Shown here: piece by piece, positions 6,560 to 12,956 of the stretch | Layout of the letters: each line of letters opens with the position of its first letter | Position numbering within the stretch: position 1 is the stretch's first letter | Program-made: the position numbers and the translations under genes | Notes under the pieces: generated by a model | Told to the model about the DNA's origin: nothing | Database searches by the model: none | The model's input: the letters and a program-made list of their open reading frames with translations, nothing else | Source of the DNA: an uncultured Sutterella sp. | Lineage (GTDB): Bacteria > Pseudomonadota > Gammaproteobacteria > Burkholderiales > Burkholderiaceae_F | DNA length: 14,393 bases | Direction of reading: 5' to 3' | Assembly: GCA_905206345.1 (NCBI GenBank) | Contig: CAJLGW010000055.1 | Coordinates: forward strand, 1-14,393

Positions 6560-7192
6560 TTATTTCTGATTAAGTTGCGGATCTTCCTTGGCGCGCATCA
6601 AAAAGCGTGCAATTTCCGTGGCATTATGGATGCCAAGCTTACGGTAAGCCGCACCACGGTGAACCTGAGCCGTCTTTTCAGAAATGCCCAACTCATCAGC
6701 CACTTCTTTGTTACTCTTACCGAGACTGATAAGGTTCACGACTTCGCGTTCACGCGTGGTCAAGTTCTTGAGCTTATTTTTGAAGTCCAAGACATCGGCC
6801 ATGCGTTCTTGACGGTTTATGTATTCGGTGATGACGTCGTTGACCACCTTAAAAAGGCGTTCTTCGCGAACGGGCTTTTGTAAGAATTCCACAGCACCGG
6901 CCTTCATCGTATGCACGGCCATATCGATATCGCCGTGACCGGACAAGAAGATGACGGGGAGATCGACGCCCATTTCATTTAAATGCGTTTGTAAACCCAA
7001 ACCGCTCATATTCGGCATACGCACGTCCATGATGATGCAACCGGGTCGCACGAAATCGCCGTTGGCTAAGAATTGGGAACCGTCACGATAGGTCTTCACT
7101 TCCCAGCCTTCGCCCTCAAGCAAGAAAGCCATGGAGTTACGGATGCCTTCGTCGTCATCCACAATACGCACTAAGGGAGTGTTATTTAACAT
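6560..7192 (-). CDS. FixJ-family two-component response regulator
   Basis: A 210-residue DNA-binding transcription regulator controlled by phosphorylation. The receiver domain (about 6-122) has the acidic pocket D12-D13, phospho-acceptor D56 in CIIMDVRMP, switch residue S84 in FLSGHGD and K106 in LQKP. A linker is followed by a LuxR-type helix-turn-helix (about 143-198: LTTREREVVNLISLGKSNKEVADELGISEKTAQVHR). This order and the GHGDIDMAV segment are typical of the FixJ/TtrR/TodT group. No sensor kinase or target operon is adjacent, so the signal cannot be inferred. A -10-like TATACT lies on the minus strand at 7227-7232 without a good -35; a weak TTAGG ribosome site precedes ATG 7192. Confidence 0.9.
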   Translation of the reverse strand: MLNNTPLVRIVDDDEGIRNSMAFLLEGEGWEVKTYRDGSQFLANGDFVRPGCIIMDVRMPNMSGLGLQTHLNEMGVDLPVIFLSGHGDIDMAVHTMKAGAVEFLQKPVREERLFKVVNDVITEYINRQERMADVLDFKNKLKNLTTREREVVNLISLGKSNKEVADELGISEKTAQVHRGAAYRKLGIHNATEIARFLMRAKEDPQLNQK

Positions 7193-7280
7193 TTCAAGTA
7201 CCTAAGTTGGGTTTATCAATCTTTTAAGTATAGGATTATTTCGATAAAAGAAAAATCCAGCATTAAAAAATGTTATAAAG

Positions 7281-7306
7281 AAGTACTAGAAAATCAGTAC
7301 TTTTTT
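7281..7306. terminator. palindromic hairpin downstream of hipA
   Basis: AAGTACT (7281-7287) and AGTACTT (7296-7302) form a 7-bp stem with an 8-base loop. The six T (7301-7306) follow it on the plus strand, while on the minus strand, where hipA ends at 7312, only CTTTAT follows. It may be a weak terminator of hipBA or a protein site upstream of the response-regulator gene. Confidence 0.4.
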
Positions 7307-7311
7307 GAAAA

Positions 7312-8493
7312 TTAGCGTTGTAACTTCGCAAAAGCCGTACTCATTGTGTCCATTTCAATCGGGTCACACTGAAGATCAGAGGCCACTTTTTCCCAATTTT
7401 GAGCACAAAAGGCCGTGATTTCATGAGCAAGCTCCTGCGCTTTGCGGGTCTTAAGACCGAAATAACGCGCGACCTCGACCGCTTTAACCAAGTCCGGGCT
7501 ATCACAGTCATGAGTGACCCCTGTGGCATGATGGCGACGATTTAAAGGCGTCGGCGTGGGTGAAACAGAGTAAATCGGAGCCAATCGCCAACCATTGTTT
7601 TCACGGATAAAGCCGATATTGTCCAATCGATCGTTCACGTTACCCACTGCCATATTAAAGACCATTCGTTTCCAGAGTTCTTCTAAGTCTTGGGTCGGTG
7701 CCGATCCGTCTTCATTCAAAATGTCTGCGACTTCTAAATATGAGTGGAAACTATCGGGCGCGGCACCTAATAAAGCTTGAGCAGACGCAAAGGCCAATGG
7801 ATAACCTTCTTCGTCTCGATCAAAACGCGTACTCATTAAAGCATCCATCCCTCGATAGGAGGTGAGCTCAGCTGAGACCGTCTTAAGACCGATGCGCTTG
7901 GCCAAACTGAGTCCCACCGCTTCCCAATACACTAAATTGCGATCAGGATCAGGGAGAGTAAATTTAGAAATTACATTTCTATTTTTACTCGCCACAAATC
8001 CAAGCTTGAATCGTTCACCTGGGAGGGCAGAAAGGGCGTTATAGAGATTATCTATGTTCGAAATATTGATGTGCCCCATCATCAAACGCTCTAAATCCAT
8101 GGCAACAGGCCCCATTTGTTTGGCTTGAAGTGCAGGTTGAACCGATTCGTAGATGCCAAGAGCGCCAGGTCGAAGTACTTCTTGAGAATGCGCAAGTAAC
8201 TCTATGTTTGTAAGGTCTTTTTTACTTACAAACTTATGGAGCTTTCGAGCGCCAATGCCAGGGGTTATGTCCTGCATGAAGCCAAAAAGGGGGTTCCTGG
8301 GGGCTGTTTCAAAGACTTTAGGGATCAGGGGCAGATCACGACCTAAAGCAAAGCCTGAATCAAGCCACGCCTGATCGTAAACAAAGTAGCAGGTCGGTCG
8401 GACCGCGGCAATGTCGGAAACGCTCAAAGTCCCGACTGGCAGGGGATTGGAGCGAGATTTAAAGTAAACATTAAATTGTTTGGACTCAGTCAT
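7312..8493 (-). CDS. HipA-family protein with degenerate kinase site
   Basis: A 393-residue member of the HipA serine/threonine-kinase toxin family by overall layout: HipA N-terminal domain (about 8-116, ending RPGALGIYE), then the kinase-like C-terminal lobes with K177 in ISKF, E191, and the RFDR motif (223-226). The catalytic signature, normally NTDDHxxN, reads NVNDRLDN (285-292): the general-base aspartate is N287 and the histidine R289. The metal-binding aspartate of the following YD(L/I)xP motif is S309 (IYSVSP). The usual phosphate-binding G-A-x-P-K loop is replaced by the ERFKLGF region (160-166). The frame is intact with no sign of a frameshift. Active HipA proteins phosphorylate glutamyl-tRNA synthetase or similar targets; this one probably cannot. 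ATG 8493 overlaps the hipB stop by one base (TAATG), with AAGG at 8504-8501. Confidence 0.88.
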   Translation of the reverse strand: MTESKQFNVYFKSRSNPLPVGTLSVSDIAAVRPTCYFVYDQAWLDSGFALGRDLPLIPKVFETAPRNPLFGFMQDITPGIGARKLHKFVSKKDLTNIELLAHSQEVLRPGALGIYESVQPALQAKQMGPVAMDLERLMMGHINISNIDNLYNALSALPGERFKLGFVASKNRNVISKFTLPDPDRNLVYWEAVGLSLAKRIGLKTVSAELTSYRGMDALMSTRFDRDEEGYPLAFASAQALLGAAPDSFHSYLEVADILNEDGSAPTQDLEELWKRMVFNMAVGNVNDRLDNIGFIRENNGWRLAPIYSVSPTPTPLNRRHHATGVTHDCDSPDLVKAVEVARYFGLKTRKAQELAHEITAFCAQNWEKVASDLQCDPIEMDTMSTAFAKLQR

Positions 8494-8801
8494 TAAATCA
8501 CCTTACGTGTGGAGCGTGCTCGCTTGGGTAAACGCTCGTTTTCTAGGCGCAAACCCGATGTATCCGCGCTAGGAGAGGCGATGTCGGTGAGGGGAGTACC
8601 TAAACCGATAGCTTGCATAACAGCAGCTACATTTCCGATCGATACACCGGGATCACCGGATTCAATCTTTGCTAGGGTGTTGAGGGAGATTCCAGCGCGT
8701 TCTGCTACCTGTGTTTGTGGCAAGCGACGACGAAGACGAGCGATTTTTAAATTCGCTCCAAGAGCCTGTAAAGAGGTTTCTACCGCAATAGATGGGCGCA
8801 T
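8493..8801 (-). CDS. HipB-type antitoxin / repressor
   Basis: A 102-residue DNA-binding protein of the HipB/Xre group. The Cro/CI helix-turn-helix spans about residues 15-68 (ALGANLKIARLRRRLPQTQV, then AERAGISLNTLAKIESGDPG), followed by a short helix and a basic C-terminal tail (LPKRARSTRKVI). ATG 8801 is chosen: the frame can be extended to a GTG at 8840, but the promoter at 8846-8874 would start transcription at about 8839, so the GTG would not be in the mRNA. The stop overlaps the hipA start, a translationally coupled antitoxin-first operon. HipB proteins bind their HipA partner and repress their own promoter; the four 18-bp repeats upstream are the likely operators. Confidence 0.9.
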   Translation of the reverse strand: MRPSIAVETSLQALGANLKIARLRRRLPQTQVAERAGISLNTLAKIESGDPGVSIGNVAAVMQAIGLGTPLTDIASPSADTSGLRLENERLPKRARSTRKVI

Positions 8802-8802
8802 A

Positions 8803-8852
8803 TAACACTCACTAAAATGAGAATAATGACGATATAACACTGATTATTATGA
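8803..8852. repeat. operator-like direct repeats R1 and R2
   Basis: TAACACTCACTAAAATGA (8803-8820) and TAACACTGATTATTATGA (8835-8852) are direct repeats exactly 32 bp apart. They share TAACACTnAnnAnnATGA with the second pair. R2 covers the -10 box of the hipBA promoter and R1 lies in the leader, touching the hipB start codon, so a bound protein would block both polymerase and perhaps the ribosome. Confidence 0.8.
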
Positions 8853-8874
8853 TGATTAAACGAGTATCTGTCAA
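8846..8874 (-). promoter_or_regulatory. sigma-70 promoter of hipBA
   Basis: On the minus strand a perfect -35 TTGACA (8874-8869), a 17-base spacer and -10 CATAAT (8851-8846) predict a start near 8839, 38 bases before the hipB ATG. The -10 is inside repeat R2. Confidence 0.85.
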
Positions 8875-9234
8875 GAGGATCAATCTTTTAAAGTCAAGCG
8901 TTTAAAAATGCTATAAATTCCGCTTTAAGCTGACTGTAACACTCAACATAATGATCGATAGAGTGCGATAACACTTAGAATAATGCGAATAAAGATAAAT
9001 ATTAAAATTGATTTTTGGGACTTGCGTCTTTGTTTATGATCTAGAAGTTCGCTTTAAGAGGTTATCTTAAATTTGTTTTGAACGAAGTTACAAAAATGCA
9101 AACAAAGATTTAAAAAGCTGTTAATAGGAAAATTCTATAATTCTATGATGTCGTTTTTGCCAGAATTTCTTAAAGCACTAGATTAAGGTAAAAATAGAAT
9201 CTGTATTTCAAAATATACCAATCCAGATTTGGGC
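8875..9234. other. AT-rich gene-free stretch
   Basis: About 360 bp with no credible reading frame and no recognisable RNA gene. It contains the second operator pair (8937-8986) close to the hipBA promoter; the rest, from about 9000 to 9234, shows no repeat, tRNA or clear promoter. Its base composition is more AT-rich than the neighbouring genes, which fits an acquired hipBA segment, though that is inference. Confidence 0.5.
8937..8986. repeat. operator-like direct repeats R3 and R4
   Basis: TAACACTCAACATAATGA (8937-8954) and TAACACTTAGAATAATGC (8969-8986) repeat the R1/R2 pattern with the same 32-bp offset. R3 lies 102 bp from R2. They sit upstream of the hipBA promoter, about 100-150 bp from its start, where they could support looping or cooperative binding. 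Confidence 0.8.
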
Positions 9235-9265
9235 AAAAAAAGACGTCGGATTTGCACCCGACGCC
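9235..9265 (-). terminator. intrinsic terminator of the DSD1-type gene
   Basis: On the minus strand an 8-bp stem (GGCGTCGG with CCGACGTC, one G-U pair, 9265-9242) is followed by seven T (9241-9235). It lies about 30 bp after the stop of the leftward gene. Confidence 0.88.
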
Positions 9266-9296
9266 TTAACGTATTTCAAATTTTACCGACTCGACT

Positions 9297-10424
9297 TTAC
9301 CAGCCGTAGAATCGATTCCAGACGTCTTTAACTTCAATGCTACCGTTCACAACAAAATATTTAGGATGCTGTGCAGCAAAAGGACAGGCATGGTTCGGCA
9401 GAATTCTTAAACGGGTTCCGACCGGGAAGTCGTCTAAATTTAATGCATGACCGTCTCGAGCTGAAATAATTCCATGCTCTTGGTTCGCACTACTCATCCA
9501 GAGACCATCAATGGGTCGACCTTCCACATCGCAGACAAGACCATAACCTTGGTCGACTTTCTGATTGGCGGTACCCCGATCCCGAGACATGGCCATCCAG
9601 CCACCGTCGGTGATAATCCATCCCTTTTCTTTTTGGTGACCAATGACGGTCACTAATAAAGAAACGGCAATGTCTTTGATTTGGCAAGAACCGACACCGG
9701 CTTGAAAGAGGTCAAAAAAGACATAAACTCCGGCACGTAATTCAGTTACGCCTTCAAGGTGATCGGCGTAAAGAGCGGTAGGAGTTGAACCGACTGAAAC
9801 GATGGGACAACCGTAACCGGCTTCTTTTAAAAGGGCTGCTGCCGTATTGATACCGTCTCTTTCCCCTTGGGCGCGTTTTAAAAGCGCCGCGGGCGTATCA
9901 ACGTCGTAGGAGCCGCCTGCGTGAGTGATGACACCGGCAACGACCGCAGGTGCAAGAATCGCTTTCGCAACATTTACAATTTCCGGATCATTAGGTTTGA
10001 GGCCAGAGCGGTGACCGTCGCAGTCAATTTCAATCAAGACTTTAAAGGCATAATTGTGCTTTTGGCAAAAATCACTCACGGCTTTGGCTGCTGCAACATT
10101 ATCCAAAATGATCTTTAGATCCACACCTTTTTCATAAAGGGCGGCCACGCGGGAAAGCTTCTGTGGGGCAATGCCAACGGCATAAATCATGTCTGTGACG
10201 CCGTGAGCTGCAAATTCCTCGGCTTCTTTAAGCGTTGAGACCGTCACCGGGCCTTGCGGGGTGGACATTTGGCGCTTGGCGACATCCCAACACTTACTCG
10301 TTTTCAAGTGAGGACGAAGCGTGACGCCGAGTTTTTCTGCTTGGGCGCGCATTCTATCAATATTAGCGTCCATGATGCCTTCATCAAGAATGAAGGATGG
10401 GGTGTCGATGGTTAATAAATTCAT
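9297..10424 (-). CDS. DSD1-family PLP enzyme (D-serine dehydratase / D-threonine aldolase type)
   Basis: A 375-residue fold-type III pyridoxal-phosphate enzyme that acts on D-3-hydroxy amino acids. The N-terminal alanine-racemase-like barrel carries the PLP lysine K41 in RPHLKTSK; phosphate-binding segments include VSVGSTPT. The C-terminal D-serine-dehydratase-like domain carries the metal site H345-A-C347 in LPNHACPFAAQH. In this family a His-x-Cys pair is the zinc ligand of eukaryotic-type D-serine dehydratase, whereas D-threonine aldolases use His-x-Asp, so dehydration of D-serine (or D-threonine) to the keto acid and ammonia is slightly favoured; this is inference. No signal peptide, so cytosolic. 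ATG 10424 has AAAGG seven bases upstream. It is divergent from the dipeptidase gene and may share control through the 10480-10521 inverted repeat. Confidence 0.87.
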   Translation of the reverse strand: MNLLTIDTPSFILDEGIMDANIDRMRAQAEKLGVTLRPHLKTSKCWDVAKRQMSTPQGPVTVSTLKEAEEFAAHGVTDMIYAVGIAPQKLSRVAALYEKGVDLKIILDNVAAAKAVSDFCQKHNYAFKVLIEIDCDGHRSGLKPNDPEIVNVAKAILAPAVVAGVITHAGGSYDVDTPAALLKRAQGERDGINTAAALLKEAGYGCPIVSVGSTPTALYADHLEGVTELRAGVYVFFDLFQAGVGSCQIKDIAVSLLVTVIGHQKEKGWIITDGGWMAMSRDRGTANQKVDQGYGLVCDVEGRPIDGLWMSSANQEHGIISARDGHALNLDDFPVGTRLRILPNHACPFAAQHPKYFVVNGSIEVKDVWNRFYGW

Positions 10425-10479
10425 GCTAGCACCTTTGAAACAAATTCAATAACACGATTTTAAGCCTAACGGATCCAAG

Positions 10480-10521
10480 TAACAGGGAGTAATGAGGTTG
10501 AACTTTTGTTAATCCCTGTTA
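10480..10521. promoter_or_regulatory. 9-bp inverted repeat in divergent promoter region
   Basis: TAACAGGGA (10480-10488) and TCCCTGTTA (10513-10521) are perfect reverse complements whose centres are 33 bp apart, about three helical turns. They sit between the divergent DSD1-type and dipeptidase genes, 56 bp and 141 bp from the two starts. The arrangement suits a dimeric regulator binding two sites on one DNA face. No regulator gene is adjacent. Confidence 0.5.
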
Positions 10522-10609
10522 AATCGTTGATTAAAGATAATCTTAAAATCGGCTTCGGGGTTTATCCCTATTATGTTATCTAGATAGAAGTACCTAAAAT
10601 AAATCTAAT

Positions 10610-10633
10610 AATCGATTCCGGGCGGAGTCGATT
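10610..10633 (+). promoter_or_regulatory. 10-bp leader hairpin of dipeptidase mRNA
   Basis: AATCGATTCC (10610-10619) pairs fully, with one G-U, with GGAGTCGATT (10624-10633) around GGGC. It ends 18 bases before the AGGAGG ribosome site. Only TTGTCTT follows, so it is more likely an mRNA 5' stabiliser or weak attenuator than a full terminator. Confidence 0.5.
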
Positions 10634-10661
10634 TTGTCTTAATGTTCATGAGGAGGAACAT

Positions 10662-12518
10662 ATGGCATTTCAAATGAAGTTAGCAGCGGCTGCCTTGGGT
10701 TTTGCTTTAGGTGGTTTAGCATTAAACGCCAGCGCTTGTTCTACGATTATTGTTGGTAAAGATGTCAGTAAGACCGGCAACATTATCGTTGGCCACAATG
10801 AAGATAACGGTGGTCGTATCTTGACGGCTCAATATTGGGTGCCTGCAGCTACGCACAAGAAGGGCGAAAAGATTAAATTTGAAGAAGCTGCAGCTGAAAT
10901 TCCGCAAGTTGAAAAGACATTTGGTTTTTATTGGTCCCAAACGTACGATCCGTCCGGCGCCTCTTTCTCTGACGGTTTTGTCAATGAAAACGGTGTGACT
11001 ATTGCCTCCAACGCCTGCACGGGTATCTATAAAGACGACATCATGCCCACTAAGGACGGTGGCGTGGGCTACGGTATTCGCCGCTTGATGGCTGAACGCG
11101 CAACCTCTGCTCGTCACGCTGTTGATATCGCTATTGACCTCTTGGGTAAGTATGGTTACTTCTCTGAAGGTCGTACGTACACGATCGCTGACAGCAAGGA
11201 AGCTTGGCAAATCGCTATTCACCAAGGCAACACCTGGGTTGCTCGCCGTGTGAAAGACAATGAAGTGGTTTACATTCCGAACAACTTCATGATGGATAAG
11301 GTCGATGCCACGGATACGGCTAACGTTATCGTTGCTCCGGGCATGATTGAACGTGCAATCAAGAACGGTCGCTATAAACCCGCTAAGGAAGGTGTTTATT
11401 CCGACTTTAACTACCGTGTTGCCGTTGCTCCGGCAGAACGCCGCTCTGCTGACTACAACTTCTCCCGTAACCAACTCGCTTGGAAGAAGATTGCCGGTTT
11501 GAACATCACGGATCCGGAAAAGTTCCCGTATAGCGTTACGCCTAATAAGAAGTTCGGTGTTGAAGACGTCAAGGCCATCCTTCGTACGCACGAAGCCGAT
11601 ATCGCCAAACAAGACAACATGTGGTACCACACGATGAGTTTGGGTATCTGCCGTGCAACGACGCATGAATCCGTTGTGTACGAAATGAACGCCAATCCGC
11701 TCTTAATCGCTGGCTTCCGCACGCATGCCCGTCCGTGCCAAACGCCCTATGTGCCGTTCTATCCGTTGGCTCGCCCGGCAGAAGGTACTGCCTTCTTTGG
11801 TTGGGAAAAGGCCACGGCTGAACACTTCAAGGGTACGCCTGAATACTTCAGCTATCGTGCCGAATGGCCTGTTACGACGTTCGTGAATGCCGCTAACACC
11901 TATGACTTCCAACGCCAAGACCTCAAGCGCGTTCAACAATTTGTGGCAGGTTTGGAAGCCGATTGGGCCAAGGATCGCAAGGCTGTTGAAGAGCACGCCA
12001 AGACTTTATTGAAGGTTTCGGAATATAAGGCCGCTGAATACTTGCATGCCTATAACTTGAAGACCTTCGGTGAAGCACAAGCTGAAGTGGCAGGCTTCTT
12101 AACGAAGATGGCTCCGTACAGCATGAGCGTGATGGCCGATAGCATCGATCCGAAGAGCGACAAGACGGTCGATATCGTGTTGTACTCCAAGGGTAAGATG
12201 GATGCCACGAAGATTGATCTTAAGAAGACCTACGCCGGTGTTGGCCGTGCTTCGATCGGCAATAAGATCAAGATGGCCGATAAGCTTGCTCAACCCGTGA
12301 AGACCGCTAAGCGCGACGTCAACGGTGACGGCAAGGTCGATATGATCTTAACGTTTACGCAAAAAGACCTCGCTAAGAACATGTTGGCTGGCGCCACCTA
12401 TGACATTTGGCTCCACACGTTCGTCGGTAATCAACGCATCGCTGTGATGGATACCGCCTTCATTGAAACGGAAGGCTATAAGGGTCCTGCCACGCGTACG
12501 GAAAACGCTGATGTCTAA
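10662..12518 (+). CDS. exported class C69 dipeptidase
   Basis: A 618-residue N-terminal-nucleophile hydrolase of the PepD/C69 family, which cleaves dipeptides. A signal peptide (1-25, hydrophobic core, ending A-S-A) is followed directly by CSTIIVGKDVSKTGNIIVG, where C26 aligns with the catalytic N-terminal cysteine and HNEDNGG (44-50) is the usual following motif. Signal peptidase I cleavage would itself expose the nucleophile, so the mature enzyme is expected in the periplasm. Other family segments are SNACTGI and EGRTYTIADSKEAWQIA. Near the end, DVNGDGKVD (552-560) is an EF-hand/dockerin-like calcium loop with D552, N554, D556 and D560. A perfect AGGAGG (10651-10656) stands 5 bases before ATG, and the codon use is strongly biased, suggesting high expression. 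A strong terminator follows. Confidence 0.92.
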   Translation: MAFQMKLAAAALGFALGGLALNASACSTIIVGKDVSKTGNIIVGHNEDNGGRILTAQYWVPAATHKKGEKIKFEEAAAEIPQVEKTFGFYWSQTYDPSGASFSDGFVNENGVTIASNACTGIYKDDIMPTKDGGVGYGIRRLMAERATSARHAVDIAIDLLGKYGYFSEGRTYTIADSKEAWQIAIHQGNTWVARRVKDNEVVYIPNNFMMDKVDATDTANVIVAPGMIERAIKNGRYKPAKEGVYSDFNYRVAVAPAERRSADYNFSRNQLAWKKIAGLNITDPEKFPYSVTPNKKFGVEDVKAILRTHEADIAKQDNMWYHTMSLGICRATTHESVVYEMNANPLLIAGFRTHARPCQTPYVPFYPLARPAEGTAFFGWEKATAEHFKGTPEYFSYRAEWPVTTFVNAANTYDFQRQDLKRVQQFVAGLEADWAKDRKAVEEHAKTLLKVSEYKAAEYLHAYNLKTFGEAQAEVAGFLTKMAPYSMSVMADSIDPKSDKTVDIVLYSKGKMDATKIDLKKTYAGVGRASIGNKIKMADKLAQPVKTAKRDVNGDGKVDMILTFTQKDLAKNMLAGATYDIWLHTFVGNQRIAVMDTAFIETEGYKGPATRTENADV

Positions 12519-12541
12519 TTGACGTTTAACGTTTAACTTTT

Positions 12542-12578
12542 AACGCTCGGTTGCTTTGCAAAGCGCCGAGCGTTTTTT
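12542..12578 (+). terminator. intrinsic terminator of the dipeptidase
   Basis: AACGCTCGG (12542-12550) and CCGAGCGTT (12566-12574) form a perfect 9-bp stem; the loop contains the smaller palindrome GCTTTGCAAAGC. A run of T (12573-12578) follows, and a second T-run lies at 12582-12588. Confidence 0.93.
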
Positions 12579-12595
12579 CTGTTTTTTTGTGATAT

Positions 12596-12609
12596 TTGAT
12601 CAAAATCAA
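12596..12609. promoter_or_regulatory. FNR/CRP-type box
   Basis: TTGATCAAAATCAA matches the FNR consensus TTGAT-N4-ATCAA at every fixed position. AT-rich -10-like sequence (around 12633-12640) lies where a start about 42 bp from the box centre would need it. It is about 350 bp before the solute-binding protein gene and directly after the dipeptidase terminator. Confidence 0.5.
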
Positions 12610-12888
12610 AAACTCATTTTGTCGACATGAATGATTTAAAAATCATAACTCATTGTCTTCATTGCTTATTTATTTTTATACGCTCTTTCTCCGATCGGTT
12701 CAATGTTTCGATAAAACATTGGTTGAAAGACTCAACATTTAGTTGAATTTCTCTAAGGTGTTTTTCTTATTTATTGATGTTGCTATCTCTAACCAACTGA
12801 TTCTATTAAATTTAAGATGTCGACAATTGATTTTATTTTGTTTGAACTTTTGCTTAAGAAATCTAAAAAAATCTCTTTTGATTCTTAT

Positions 12889-12916
12889 TTGATTCGAGAA
12901 ATTGCTTCGACATAAA
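12889..12916 (+). promoter_or_regulatory. possible proximal promoter of binding-protein gene
   Basis: TTGATT (12889-12894), a 16-base spacer and CATAAA (12911-12916) give four matches out of six in each box, predicting a start near 12923, about 34 bases before ATG. It is plausible but not strong. Confidence 0.4.
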
Positions 12917-12956
12917 CTGCCAAAACCGAATTTAATTTTGTTTAAGGAACTTCAAA

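Larger units (their letters stand above)
12579..12956 (+). other. long AT-rich leader region before binding-protein gene
   Basis: About 380 bp with no credible gene. It contains the FNR-type box at 12596-12609, the dyad ATGATTT-AA-AAATCAT at 12631-12646, two copies of the palindrome TGTCGACA (12620-12627 and 12818-12825), the perfect stem CAATGTTT/AAACATTG (12701-12708 with 12714-12721), and GTTGA/TCAAC copies at 12722-12747 that can pair in more than one way. It may be a long regulated leader or hold a small RNA. Confidence 0.45.

Noticed and set aside
6310..6573. 87-residue plus-strand frame across the candidate RNA
   Set aside because: It crosses two terminators and the end of the response-regulator gene, and has no ribosome site; the stems explain the sequence better.
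8803..8986. CRISPR array
   Set aside because: The four repeats are only 18 bp, imperfect, unevenly spaced (32, 102, 32 bp) and sit on a promoter; no cas genes.
10527..10544. FNR-type site near the dipeptidase promoter
   Set aside because: TTGAT is followed by GATAA instead of ATCAA at the required spacing; only an 11-bp palindrome AAGATAATCTT remains, too short to assign.
10722..11666. 314-residue minus-strand frame opposite the dipeptidase gene
   Set aside because: It is a mirror of a strongly codon-biased gene; the dipeptidase has signal peptide, catalytic motif, ribosome site and terminator, while this frame has no recognisable family.
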